Of a DNA stretch of 64,000 nt, positions 37,651 through 46,896 are shown piece by piece. The notes under the pieces were generated by a model. The model saw only the letters and a program-made list of their open reading frames with translations, did no database searches and was not told the origin of the DNA. Source of the stretch: F23-D06 sp963603365 (lineage in GTDB: Bacteria > Bacteroidota > Bacteroidia > Bacteroidales > WCHB1-69); NCBI GenBank assembly GCA_963603365.1, contig CAVCMI010000023.1:99516-163515 (forward strand), written 5' to 3'. Each line of letters starts with the position of its first letter. Positions within the stretch are counted from its first letter, which is position 1. The position numbers and the translations under genes are program-made.

Positions 37651-39999
37651 ATGTCTGAAAACCAAATGAATGTCCAAACAGACCAGCAGGGCGATTATCT
37701 GCAGATAAAGGATTTGCTCTACCTCTGCCTTGCCAAATGGAAGTGGTTCGTGTTGTCTGCGTTCATAATGCTTGGAGTCGCAACCGTATATCTGTTGCGC
37801 ACACATCCCGTATATGCCCGTTCGGCCTCCGTGCAGATCAAGGACGACACCAAAGGAAAGTCGATCTCTTCTGACATTGAATCTTTCTCGGAACTCGGTC
37901 TTTTCAAGTCCCATACCAATGTGAACAATGAGGTAATCGCGTTCCAGTCGCCCTCTTTGATGACCGAGGTGGTAAAACGGCTGAATCTTGACATGAACTA
38001 TATGAAGCCGGGCACGTTTCACCGGAAGGTGGCTTACGGTCTCTCGTTGCCCGTGACGGTGACAATAGACGGCCTCACCGAAGACGAGTCGGCGGGATTT
38101 ACCCTTAAAGTGCATCCGGACAAGACCGTGCAGCTGTCTGACTTTACGTATGGCGGAAAAAACGTTGACGGCAAAGCGGTGAGCGGACACCTGAACAAGG
38201 AGGTCGCCACGCCTCTGGGGAATGTCATGGTCAGCACAACCTCCAATTTTGAACACGGCAAGGATTATACGCTGTATGTGAGAAAGTCAAGTCTCTACAA
38301 CGCAGTGAACGCCTGCCAGTTGAACCTGACGGTGTCCCTGAAAGACAAAAACGCTACGGTCATCGAGTTGTCGTACAAGGACAAGTCGACGCAACGGGCA
38401 GAAGATGTGCTGAATATGCTGATTTCCGTCTATAACGAGAATTGGGTAAAAGACAAGAACCAGATTGCGGTCAGCACCTCGATGTTCATCAACGAGCGTT
38501 TGGGCGTCATAGAACGCGAACTCGGAAATGTGGACGAGGACATTTCCTCCTACAAGTCGGAGAACCTCTTGCCCGACGTGCAGGCGGCATCAACGATGTA
38601 CATGACCCAGCACAACACTGCCAACACCCAGATACAGGCGTTGAACAACCAACTGCTTCCGGCCAACTCCGGCATCGAGAGCGCGAGCATTGAGGCGCAG
38701 ATCGCCGAATACAACAGCCAGCTGCTTCAACGCAACCGTCTGGTGGCCAACAGCAGCGCGAAAAACCCGCTGGTGGTCGATATGGACGAGGCTCTGGTCT
38801 CCATGAGGTCGGCCATCATCAAGTCTATCGACAACCAGATTGTGACGCTCGAATCGCAAATCGGCAGCCTGGAGCGTACCGCGCAGATGACCACCTCGCG
38901 CATAGCTGCCAACCCGACGCAAGCCAAATTCCTGCTTTCGGTTGAACGACAGCAGAAAGTGAAAGAGGCTCTTTACCTTTTCCTGCTCCAGAAACGCGAG
39001 GAAAACGAACTCTCGCAGGCCTTTACCGCCTATAACACCCGCATTGTCACCCCGCCTTACGGCAGCAAAATCCCCACATCGCCCAAGAGCAAGATTATTC
39101 TGCTTGTTGCCTTTGCCATAGGACTGCTCATCCCCGCCGCCGTCATATATATCAGCGAGACGACAAACACCAAAGTGCGCGGCCGCAAAGACCTGGAGGG
39201 CGTGACGGTTCCGCTCATCGGTGAGATTCCGCTGTATGTGATGAAAAAGAACGGAATCGTCAAACGGAAACCCAAAGAGGTGAAAGCGGTGCTCGTCAAG
39301 GAGGGAAGCCGAGACATCATCAACGAGGCTTTCCGCGTGCTGCGTACCAATATCGAGTTTATGACCAGCAAGGATAAGTCGCAGAATGTATTTGTCATCA
39401 CCTCTTTCAACCAGCATAGCGGCAAGTCGTTCCTGTCTGTCAACATCGCCGTCAGCTTCGCCATCAAGGGCAAAAAAGTGCTGGTGATAGACGGTGACTT
39501 GCGCCATTGCTCGACTTCTGCATACGTCGGCGCTCCAGCGCGAGGGTTGAGCGACTACCTCTGCGGACGTATCGATGACATTGAAGGCATCATCGTGACG
39601 GACCCCGTCCACCCGAATTTCAATGTGCTGCCCGTCGGCACTGTCCCGCCAAACCCCACCGAACTGCTGTTCGACGACCGGTTGAAACTGGTCATACAAA
39701 CGGTACGGCCGCAATATGACTATGTGCTGATTGACTGCCCGCCGGTAGAACTGGTGGCCGACACGCATATCATAGAGAAACTCGCAGACAGAACCGTTTT
39801 CGTGGTACGCGCCGGCCTGTTTGAACGCAATATGCTGCCAGAACTCAAGAAGATTTATTCCGAAAAGAAGTACAAGAATATGACGATGATACTCAACGGG
39901 ACCAAAAGCGGCAATGGCCGGTATGGTTACCGTTATGGATACCACTACGGCTACGGTTCAGGTTACTATTACGGCACCGACAAGAAGCGGGGGGGGTAA
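37651..39999 (+). CDS. Wzc-like chain-length regulator and tyrosine kinase
   Basis: 782 residues. A Wzz domain with a membrane helix near 30-50 is followed by a long coiled-coil periplasmic part, a second helix (about 480-500), and a cytoplasmic BY-kinase with Walker A FNQHSGKSF (about 587-595), Walker A-prime VLVIDGDLRH, and VLIDCPPVELVAD. The C-terminus is a tyrosine cluster (RYGYRYGYHYGYGSGYYYG), the autophosphorylation tail. It controls polymer length and export with the Wza-type protein. Its last codons contain eight G (39989-39996) directly before the stop. Confidence 0.94.
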   Translation: MSENQMNVQTDQQGDYLQIKDLLYLCLAKWKWFVLSAFIMLGVATVYLLRTHPVYARSASVQIKDDTKGKSISSDIESFSELGLFKSHTNVNNEVIAFQSPSLMTEVVKRLNLDMNYMKPGTFHRKVAYGLSLPVTVTIDGLTEDESAGFTLKVHPDKTVQLSDFTYGGKNVDGKAVSGHLNKEVATPLGNVMVSTTSNFEHGKDYTLYVRKSSLYNAVNACQLNLTVSLKDKNATVIELSYKDKSTQRAEDVLNMLISVYNENWVKDKNQIAVSTSMFINERLGVIERELGNVDEDISSYKSENLLPDVQAASTMYMTQHNTANTQIQALNNQLLPANSGIESASIEAQIAEYNSQLLQRNRLVANSSAKNPLVVDMDEALVSMRSAIIKSIDNQIVTLESQIGSLERTAQMTTSRIAANPTQAKFLLSVERQQKVKEALYLFLLQKREENELSQAFTAYNTRIVTPPYGSKIPTSPKSKIILLVAFAIGLLIPAAVIYISETTNTKVRGRKDLEGVTVPLIGEIPLYVMKKNGIVKRKPKEVKAVLVKEGSRDIINEAFRVLRTNIEFMTSKDKSQNVFVITSFNQHSGKSFLSVNIAVSFAIKGKKVLVIDGDLRHCSTSAYVGAPARGLSDYLCGRIDDIEGIIVTDPVHPNFNVLPVGTVPPNPTELLFDDRLKLVIQTVRPQYDYVLIDCPPVELVADTHIIEKLADRTVFVVRAGLFERNMLPELKKIYSEKKYKNMTMILNGTKSGNGRYGYRYGYHYGYGSGYYYGTDKKRGG

Positions 40000-40051
40000 A
40001 TGGATGGTCATCAAATAGTTAGATATTATTGATAGCTAAAAGGAGTCGTTT

Positions 40052-40780
40052 GTGCATTTGTTCAGCCGTAAACAGAGACTATTGGACAGTGGTTTGCTTT
40101 CGGGCTTCACCGACTGCCATTCCCACATTCTGCCGGCAGTGGATGACGGGGTGGAGGCATTGGCCGAGACGCTTGCCATACTCTCCTGCTACGAGGAGTC
40201 CGGAATATGCGAGGTGTGGCTTACGCCGCACATCATGGAAGACGTGCCCAATGAAACGGCTCTGTTGCGGCAGCGGTTCTCCCAACTGAAGGCAGACTAT
40301 CAAGGCACCGTCGCATTGCACCTGTCTGCCGAGTATATGATTGACAGCCAGTTCCAAGTGCGCCTTGCCAGCGGCGACATGCTGCCGTGGGGGAAAGAGC
40401 AGAACCGTTTGCTGGTGGAGACCTCCTGCTTTGGCGCACCCGTCGGCTTCCGCGACCTCCTGCGCAAGATTGCTTCCAAGGGCTACTATCCCATACTCGC
40501 ACACCCTGAACGCTATATGTACATGTCAAAATCCGACTACTGGCAACTGCTCGATATGGGCGTAGAGTTCCAGCTTAACCTCTTTTCCCTGATGGGCATG
40601 TACGGCAAGGCGGCGCAACTTAAAGCCGAAATGCTGCTCAAGGCGGACTCCTATACCTACATAGGCAGCGACTTGCATCGCCATGCCGTATTGCAACATG
40701 CCTTGCAGCAACGTCTCACAGCCAAAACCTTACGCCGCCTCGAAGCAGTTTCAGCCAAATACCTCCACCGAGGCAAGTGA
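40052..40780 (+). CDS. CpsB/YwqE-type tyrosine phosphatase (PHP fold)
   Basis: 242 residues with a GTG start at 40052; AGGAG at 40041-40045, 6 nt upstream, supports it, which is rare in this phylum. TDCHSHILPAVDDGV, LTPHIM, LLVETS, YPILAHPERY and IGSDLHRH are the metal-binding motifs of the PHP family. The Mn2+-dependent phosphatase removes phosphate from the tyrosine tail of the Wzc-like kinase and resets the capsule assembly cycle. The neighbouring kinase gene is the natural substrate. Confidence 0.9.
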   Translation: MHLFSRKQRLLDSGLLSGFTDCHSHILPAVDDGVEALAETLAILSCYEESGICEVWLTPHIMEDVPNETALLRQRFSQLKADYQGTVALHLSAEYMIDSQFQVRLASGDMLPWGKEQNRLLVETSCFGAPVGFRDLLRKIASKGYYPILAHPERYMYMSKSDYWQLLDMGVEFQLNLFSLMGMYGKAAQLKAEMLLKADSYTYIGSDLHRHAVLQHALQQRLTAKTLRRLEAVSAKYLHRGK

Positions 40781-40805
40781 CAGACGCAAGTATCAACGGC
40801 ACGGA

Positions 40806-41282
40806 AACTTAAAAAAACTGCTTTACGTCATTTCTGAGAGCGTGCCCTTCAAACCGAACTATACGGAAATCGGGAGGGCAATATCCTCCGACCGCAGCAC
40901 CGTTGCAGATTATATATGGTGTATTTGGAAAAATCCGGGCTGCTGCGTTTGCTGAACATATCCTCCGGAGGAATGTCGCTTGTCGAAAAAGTAGAAAAAA
41001 ATATCTTGGGGATACCAATTTCATATATGCACTTTCTGACGGAGCGCCTGAAATAGGGAATGTCCGCAAAAAATTTTCCTGCCGGCACTGTCACTTCGCA
41101 ACAAGGTTCTGGCTTCTCCCGTGTCAGGTTTTCTCATCGATGGACGCACTTTTGAAGTCGGAGGCAAATCCAAGACGAGATAACAAATCACGGACATCAA
41201 GGATACCTATGTGGTTAAAGATGACATCGAATATGCTTATATGAACATCCTTCCGATGTGGTCGTTCGGGTTGAACTATTGA
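40806..41282 (+). pseudogene. C-terminal remnant of an AAA/DUF4143 ATPase
   Basis: Frames change several times. One reads KKLLYVISESVPFKPNYTEI and GRAISSDRSTVADYI; another EKSGLLRLLNISSGGMSLVE; then NFIYALSDGAPEIGNVR; then VSGFLIDGRTFEVGGKSK; and finally DDIEYAYMNILPMWSFGL before TGA at 41280-41282. Together they spell the DUF4143 C-terminal half of ATPases like the intact one at 51112-52398 (same class, not the same sequence). The AAA domain is absent. No start or complete frame remains. Confidence 0.8.
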
Positions 41283-41365
41283 TTTTCATGGTCATAGAGC
41301 CTGTCTAAAAAACCGCAGGTTCGGGGAACGATCCGATCTCATTAATCATACAATAGAACAAACCT

Positions 41366-42544
41366 ATGAAGAAAGTAATGCTTGTCTTCGGCACGCGTCC
41401 GGAAGCCATTAAAATGTGTCCTTTGGTGAATGAATTGCGGATGCAACCAAACGAATTCGTCACAGTAGTCTGTGTGACTGGACAGCACAGAGAGATGCTT
41501 GACCAGGTGTTGAACATATTTGAAGTCAAACCGGATTTCGACCTGGATATAATGAAGCAGGGACAGGACCTGACGGATGTCACCGCCCGGGTGCTGACCG
41601 GAATGAGGGACGTGTTCGAGAAGTGCAGGCCGGACGTAGTGCTTGTGCACGGAGATACTACCACATCCACGGCTGCTGCCTTAGCTGCGTTCTACCAGCA
41701 GATTCCGGTGGGACACGTGGAAGCCGGTCTCAGAACCCATAATATCTACAGCCCTTGGCCTGAGGAGATGAACCGGCAGATCACCGGGCGCATCGCCACC
41801 TACAATTTCTCTCCGACTCCACTCTCCGAGAAAAATCTGCAGGAGGAGAAGGTGCACGGAAAGATCTACGTGACGGGGAACACTGTCATTGACGCGCTGC
41901 ATCTGGTGGTGAACAAGCTGAAATCTGACACGAAACTCGCGCAGCAGCAGGTCGCAGTATTGACCGCGGCCGGTTACGACGTGACTCGCCTTGCGGACGG
42001 ACGCAAGCTCGTGCTCATCACCGGCCACCGCCGCGAGAACTTCGGCGACGGCTTCATCCGTATGGTGACCGTGATCCGCGACCTCAAGAACAAGTACCCG
42101 GAGGTGGATTTCGTCTATCCGATGCACCTGAACCCGAACGTGCGCAAGCCGATCCACGAAGTCTTCGGGGAGGACCTCAGCGGACTGGGAAATATGTTCT
42201 TCATCGAGCCGCTCCAGTATCTGGAGTTTGTCTATCTGATGGAGAAATCGACCATTGTACTGACTGACTCCGGCGGCATTCAGGAGGAGGCTCCGGGACT
42301 CGGCAAGCCGGTGCTCGTGATGCGCGACACGACCGAACGCCCTGAGGCTCTCTCAAGCGGCACCGTGCATCTCGTGGGGACCGACTATGACAAGATTATG
42401 AACGAGGTCAGCACCCTGCTGGATGACGGGCAGGCTTACGCCAAGATGTCGAAAGCGGTGAACCCTTACGGAGACGGCAAGGCTTGCGAGCGCATCGTCC
42501 GCATATTGAGCGGAGAAGAGGTTGACAGATATGCGGTTTGCTAA
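41366..42544 (+). CDS. wecB: UDP-N-acetylglucosamine 2-epimerase (non-hydrolysing)
   Basis: 392 residues. Starts MKKVMLVFGTRPEAIKMCPL, with VHGDTTTS, HVEAGLRT, GHRRENFGDGF and LTDSGGIQEEAPGLGKPVLV. It converts UDP-GlcNAc to UDP-ManNAc in the cytoplasm, and its product feeds WecC, encoded 57 bp downstream. Composition is more GC-rich than the genes that follow. The gene comes just after the ATPase relic, so this pair may have entered the locus as a cassette. Confidence 0.95.
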   Translation: MKKVMLVFGTRPEAIKMCPLVNELRMQPNEFVTVVCVTGQHREMLDQVLNIFEVKPDFDLDIMKQGQDLTDVTARVLTGMRDVFEKCRPDVVLVHGDTTTSTAAALAAFYQQIPVGHVEAGLRTHNIYSPWPEEMNRQITGRIATYNFSPTPLSEKNLQEEKVHGKIYVTGNTVIDALHLVVNKLKSDTKLAQQQVAVLTAAGYDVTRLADGRKLVLITGHRRENFGDGFIRMVTVIRDLKNKYPEVDFVYPMHLNPNVRKPIHEVFGEDLSGLGNMFFIEPLQYLEFVYLMEKSTIVLTDSGGIQEEAPGLGKPVLVMRDTTERPEALSSGTVHLVGTDYDKIMNEVSTLLDDGQAYAKMSKAVNPYGDGKACERIVRILSGEEVDRYAVC

Positions 42545-42601
42545 CAATGGCGAACAGAAACAGATTAATGTAATATTGAAAATTAAAGGCTTAACAATAC
42601 G

Positions 42602-43825
42602 ATGATTAATGTAATAGGACTGGGCTACATCGGACTCCCGACAGCCCTTATGATGGCTTCGCACGGAGTAGAGGTCATAGGAACAGACTACAACAAAGAA
42701 CTCGTAGCCACCCTCAACGAGGGCCGCACCACCTTCAAAGAGAAAGGCCTCGATGAACTCTTCCAGGCCGCGGTCAGGGCCGGAATCAAGTTCACCACAG
42801 AATACCAGAAGACAGATATGTACATCGTATCCGTCCCTACGCCTTACGACAAATTCTCGAAGAAAGTGGACGCCTGCTATGTGGTCGCAGCGGTGAAGGA
42901 TGTGATGAAAGTCTGCCCGAAGGGAGCGACCGTAGTAATCGAGTCCACTGTAAGCCCCGGGACCATCGACAAATATGTCCGACCAGTCATCGAAGCGAAC
43001 GGCTTCAACATCGGTGAAGACATCAACCTCGTCCACGCCCCGGAACGAATCATCCCGGGCAATATGGTCTATGAACTTCTGCATAACAACCGCACCATCG
43101 GCGCGGACAGCAAGGAAATCGGCGAGAAAGTAAAGAAATACTACGCCAGCTTCTGCCATGGCGAGATCGTCGTCACGGACATCCGCTCGGCGGAGATGAC
43201 CAAGGTCGTTGAGAACACCTTCCGCGCGGTCAACATCGCCTTCGCCAACGAACTTTCGAGAATATGCCGTCACGACAATATGGATGTCTATGAGATCATC
43301 CGCATCTGCAATATGCACCCGCGCGTGAACATCCTCCAGCCCGGCCCTGGCGTAGGCGGCCACTGCATCAGCGTGGACCCGTGGTTTCTCGTGGGCGACT
43401 ATCCTCAGCTCGCCAAGGTCATCGACGAGTCGATGAAAACCAACGACTCCCAGCCGACCTTCGTACTGAACCGCATCCACGAGATAATGAAGGAGAACGG
43501 CATCACGGACAACCGCCGCGTAGGTCTCTACGGCCTCACCTACAAGGAGAATGTGGACGACTTCCGCGAATCCCCGACCCTCCAGCTTCTCGAAGCCCAG
43601 GAGCGCCACCTCGCCCGTCCGCTCAAATGCTACGACCCGTTTCTCGAGAACCACAAAATCGCGGAGAACCAATACTCCGACTTCGATGAATTCCTAAACG
43701 ACCTCGATATGGTCGTCATAATGGTCAAGCACGACCACATCAAGCAGAACTGGGACAAGATTAAGGGCAAGGTGATTCTCGACTGCTTCAACATTTGCCC
43801 TCTGGAAGGGGTGTATCATATTTAG
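42602..43825 (+). CDS. wecC: UDP-N-acetyl-D-mannosamine dehydrogenase
   Basis: 407 residues. The N-terminal Rossmann motif VIGLGYIGLPTALMMASHGV, VSVPTP, STVSPGT, the central helix NELSRICRHDNMDVYEI, and the catalytic Cys in PGVGGHCISVDPWFL all fit the UDP-glucose/ManNAc dehydrogenase family. With wecB upstream, ManNAc specificity is the natural call: it oxidises UDP-ManNAc to UDP-ManNAcA with two NAD+. The WecG-type transferase at 58413 would then add ManNAcA. A C-terminal LTYKENVDDFRESPTLQL motif is present. Confidence 0.94.
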   Translation: MINVIGLGYIGLPTALMMASHGVEVIGTDYNKELVATLNEGRTTFKEKGLDELFQAAVRAGIKFTTEYQKTDMYIVSVPTPYDKFSKKVDACYVVAAVKDVMKVCPKGATVVIESTVSPGTIDKYVRPVIEANGFNIGEDINLVHAPERIIPGNMVYELLHNNRTIGADSKEIGEKVKKYYASFCHGEIVVTDIRSAEMTKVVENTFRAVNIAFANELSRICRHDNMDVYEIIRICNMHPRVNILQPGPGVGGHCISVDPWFLVGDYPQLAKVIDESMKTNDSQPTFVLNRIHEIMKENGITDNRRVGLYGLTYKENVDDFRESPTLQLLEAQERHLARPLKCYDPFLENHKIAENQYSDFDEFLNDLDMVVIMVKHDHIKQNWDKIKGKVILDCFNICPLEGVYHI

Positions 43826-43836
43826 TGAATATACAC

Positions 43837-44091
43837 ATGGATACATTTATTAAGTCTGACCGCCATCCTTGCCCTGCCTCCACGGTCATCGAGCTTGTAG
43901 AGATGACCTTTTCGGCCGCAGATCACGCCTTTATGTACTCGGTGAGCGAGAGCTGCCGTCTGAATGATATCGATTCGGGCAAGTACCTGAGGCATTTGCA
44001 GAACAGTCTGAAATCGCAGAGGGACGGCGATGGCCTGATGGGCTCCTGCCGTACTACCCCTGTAAATACTAATAATCAGAAAATATCATAA
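43837..44091 (+). pseudogene. possible IS66 transposase C-terminal remnant
   Basis: A frame of 84 residues contains DHAFMYSVSESCRLNDID and GKYLRHLQNSL, close to the end of IS66-family transposases (A-xx-YS-xx-ESCKLN-x-IDP-xx-YL). No catalytic DDE region or terminal repeat is visible here. The start is set at the ATG at 43837. It could also be an unrelated small frame, since the evidence is one short motif. Confidence 0.4.
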
Positions 44092-44109
44092 AATATCATA
44101 AAATATCAC
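44080..44109. repeat. three tandem copies of a 10-bp unit
   Basis: AAAATATCAT occurs twice and then AAAATATCAC, directly after the IS66-like frame. It is followed by a CCCTTTG-AAAAC-CAAAGGG hairpin at 44117-44135 without a T run. Confidence 0.7.
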
Positions 44110-44194
44110 CGAACCGCCCTTTGAAAACCAAAGGGGTGGAGAAGGGAACGCTTACTTTGTACACCACACGATAGATTATACAAAGATATTACGA

Positions 44195-45712
44195 GTGCCA
44201 CAACAATCAGACAACAATAAACGAATAGCAAAAAATACTCTATTCCTATATTTTAGGATGATAGTGATTATGCTTGTCACCCTGTTTACGTCTCGAGTGA
44301 TATTGCAAACACTGGGTATTGAAGACTATGGTATATACAATGTTGTGGGAGGCATTGTGTCAATGTTCAGTTTTATCAGCAGTTCATTAACAGCTTCGTC
44401 CCAAAGGTTCATCACGTTTGAATTGGGTAAAGGTGATAATGGCGACATTAATAATACATTCTCTACTTGCATGTCGCTTCATATTATACTTGCATTAATA
44501 ATTGCAGTTATCGCTGAACTAATAGGTATATGGTTTATCCAGAATAAGTTATTAATTCCACCAACAAGGCTTACGGCGGCAATATGTGTATTCCATTGTT
44601 CAATTCTGTCAATGATTGTTATGCTCATAAGTGTACCATTTAATGCCTTGATTGTTGCTAATGAACGAATGAATGCTTTTGCACTGATATCCGTCATAGA
44701 TGCAATATTACGGCTTGGTATAACTTATTCACTACTATTATTTGGTAAGTATGATAGGTTGATTATCTATGGCCTGCTTATGTTTTTGGCACAACTGATT
44801 GTTCAGTCATGCTATGCAGGATATTGTAAAAAAACATTCAAGAATATCTCCTATACAAAGAGTATCGATAAACCTCTAATGAAAAAAATGGGGAACTTTG
44901 CACTCTGGAGCATTTTCGGCAACCTCGCATTCATGACTTACACACAGGGTCTTAATCTACTGTTGGGGACTTTCTTTTCCCCTGTGGTTAACGCTGCAAG
45001 GGGGCTCGCTGTTCAGGTGCAAAGTGCAGTAAATTCGTTTGTTAACAGTTTTCAAACAGCTATTAACCCTCAAATTACAAAGAGTTACGCTTCAGACAAT
45101 AAGAAAGAAATGATAAGACTTATATTTCTTAGTTCTCGCTTCTCTTTCTTTTTGTTAATGATATTGTCTATCCCGGTTTTGCTGAGGACTTCAGATATTC
45201 TGAATATTTGGCTTGTTGATGTACCTGAATATACAACTACATTTGTGAGAATAATTTTACTTACCACATGGATAAATTCAATCGCAAATCCATTAATAAT
45301 TTCGGTTAAAGCAACTGGGAAAATACGCCTCTATGAAGCAACCGTGGGCAGTCTAATGATTGCTATTCTCCCGATATCATATATATTTCTCAGATTAGGG
45401 TATCGACCGGAAACGGTATTTATTGTTCATCTGGTAATAGAAGTTGTTGCAATGGCTTTCAGAATATGGAATGCTCATTCATTGATTCATTTTAGTTATA
45501 GAGAATACTTTCATGATGTAATTATACGCATTGTTGTAGTTGCAATAATTTCATTCACTGTCTCATATATCTGTTCTCGCAATCTGCCAGAAGGTATTAT
45601 GCCAACTGTTTCCGTTGTTATATTGTCTTTAATAGTTTCATTCGTTACCATATTTACTCTCGGCATGAAGAAAAACGAGCGGCTGTTTATTATTAATAAA
45701 ATAAAGCGGTGA
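44195..45712 (+). CDS. Wzx-type polysaccharide flippase
   Basis: 505 residues with GTG start (no in-frame ATG before KRIAKNTLFLYFRM), about 14 membrane helices. The N-terminus (KNTLFLYFRMIVIMLVTLFT, then LGIEDYGIYNVVGGIV) is typical of Bacteroidota O-antigen/capsule flippases. It moves undecaprenyl-linked repeat units across the inner membrane. The gene is clearly more AT-rich than wecB and wecC, which suggests a separate origin. Its stop overlaps the GTG of the next gene. Confidence 0.9.
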   Translation: MPQQSDNNKRIAKNTLFLYFRMIVIMLVTLFTSRVILQTLGIEDYGIYNVVGGIVSMFSFISSSLTASSQRFITFELGKGDNGDINNTFSTCMSLHIILALIIAVIAELIGIWFIQNKLLIPPTRLTAAICVFHCSILSMIVMLISVPFNALIVANERMNAFALISVIDAILRLGITYSLLLFGKYDRLIIYGLLMFLAQLIVQSCYAGYCKKTFKNISYTKSIDKPLMKKMGNFALWSIFGNLAFMTYTQGLNLLLGTFFSPVVNAARGLAVQVQSAVNSFVNSFQTAINPQITKSYASDNKKEMIRLIFLSSRFSFFLLMILSIPVLLRTSDILNIWLVDVPEYTTTFVRIILLTTWINSIANPLIISVKATGKIRLYEATVGSLMIAILPISYIFLRLGYRPETVFIVHLVIEVVAMAFRIWNAHSLIHFSYREYFHDVIIRIVVVAIISFTVSYICSRNLPEGIMPTVSVVILSLIVSFVTIFTLGMKKNERLFIINKIKR

Positions 45713-46896
45713 AATATAATATTGATAGAAATCGAAATTGTTATGGTTGTGGCGTATGCTCCGCCGCCTGCCCCAGGGGAATAATCTCTATCTCTTTGAA
45801 CCATGATGGATTTTATGAGCCGCGGATAACATCCCCGGAAACTTGCACAAAGTGTGGCATTTGTCTGGATGTGTGCGCTTTTAACCACAAAGAGTTAGCC
45901 TTACGGAAGGATGAGACGCAGATAAAGGCTTGGGCTGCTTGGAGCGATGATGACACAGTTCGAAAAAAATGCTCAAGCGGCGGAATCGGATTCGAAATTG
46001 GCCGGCAACTCATAGGGCAGGGATATGAAGCTGTGGGCTGTCGATATGACATCAGTATGCAACGAGCGGAACACTATATTTCCACTACGGCAGAAGAGTT
46101 TGTACAGTCTATCGGCAGCAAATATATACAAAGCTACACAGAGGAGGCTTTTAAACAAATCAGACGACAAGGCCACAAATATCTTGTAACCGGAACGCCG
46201 TGTCAGATTGATTCGTTCCACAGAATGACACGCAAGTTCAGATGTGAGGATAATTTCGTGCTGCTTGATTTCTATTGCCATTGTGTACCGTCGATGTATG
46301 CTTGGAAGGCATATATGAAGATGCTTGAGCCACAAATCGGGGAAGTGACTTATGCATCGTGGCGAAACAAGTTCGAATTCGGATGGCACGATTCGTGGCT
46401 AATGGGCATAGATGGCACAAATTCTTGCAAACCAGTCAATTGGCACGATAATTACAACTTGATAATCAGGAAAAAAAAAACCTATATACAGTCAAGGATG
46501 TCGCAGGGCGATATCTTCTACCGTCTTTTCCTCGGCGACATCTGCCTGGGGCCGCAATGCGAGAGGCAATGCAAGTACAAGTACAATCAGTCATCGGCTG
46601 ACATCCGCATAGGTGATTTGTGGGGTGAAACTTATAAAAAAGACGAGAAAGGAGTAAGCGCTTTGGTCGCCTTTACAGAGAAGGGACGGAGCGTTATAGA
46701 GGGCTTGAACGGCGTGACATTAGTTGAACATCCGTTTGAGGTGGTCGCAGAGGGGCAGATGAAAAAGAACGCCAAAGCGAAAGAACTGAAACCGCTGGTG
46801 ATGTTCCTCCTCAAGAGAGGGTGCAAGCTTGACGGCGTACCTTTTAAGACAGCTCTATTTGCTCAACGGGTCATATCAAAACTCAAACGCCTATGA
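45709..46896 (+). CDS. FrhB-type iron-sulfur flavoprotein of polysaccharide loci
   Basis: 395 residues, GTG start at 45709 overlapping the previous stop by 4 bp. Two 4Fe-4S motifs lie at the N-terminus (CYGCGVCSAACPRG and CTKCGICLDVCAF), then FrhB/FdhB N- and C-terminal domains, with CSSGGIGFEIGRQL and VTGTPCQID. It is related to the F420-reducing hydrogenase beta subunit. In capsule loci the family regularly sits beside pyruvyltransferases. A redox step on a sugar or on the pyruvyl donor is inferred, but the reaction is not established. Overlaps the following gene by 4 bp. Confidence 0.85.
   Translation: MKYNIDRNRNCYGCGVCSAACPRGIISISLNHDGFYEPRITSPETCTKCGICLDVCAFNHKELALRKDETQIKAWAAWSDDDTVRKKCSSGGIGFEIGRQLIGQGYEAVGCRYDISMQRAEHYISTTAEEFVQSIGSKYIQSYTEEAFKQIRRQGHKYLVTGTPCQIDSFHRMTRKFRCEDNFVLLDFYCHCVPSMYAWKAYMKMLEPQIGEVTYASWRNKFEFGWHDSWLMGIDGTNSCKPVNWHDNYNLIIRKKKTYIQSRMSQGDIFYRLFLGDICLGPQCERQCKYKYNQSSADIRIGDLWGETYKKDEKGVSALVAFTEKGRSVIEGLNGVTLVEHPFEVVAEGQMKKNAKAKELKPLVMFLLKRGCKLDGVPFKTALFAQRVISKLKRL

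Noticed and set aside
38590..39945. 451-codon minus-strand frame opposite the Wzc-like gene
   Set aside because: Shadow frame; the plus strand has all kinase motifs.
42353..43672. 439-codon minus-strand frame opposite wecB and wecC
   Set aside because: It covers the ends of two clear genes and has low-complexity composition.
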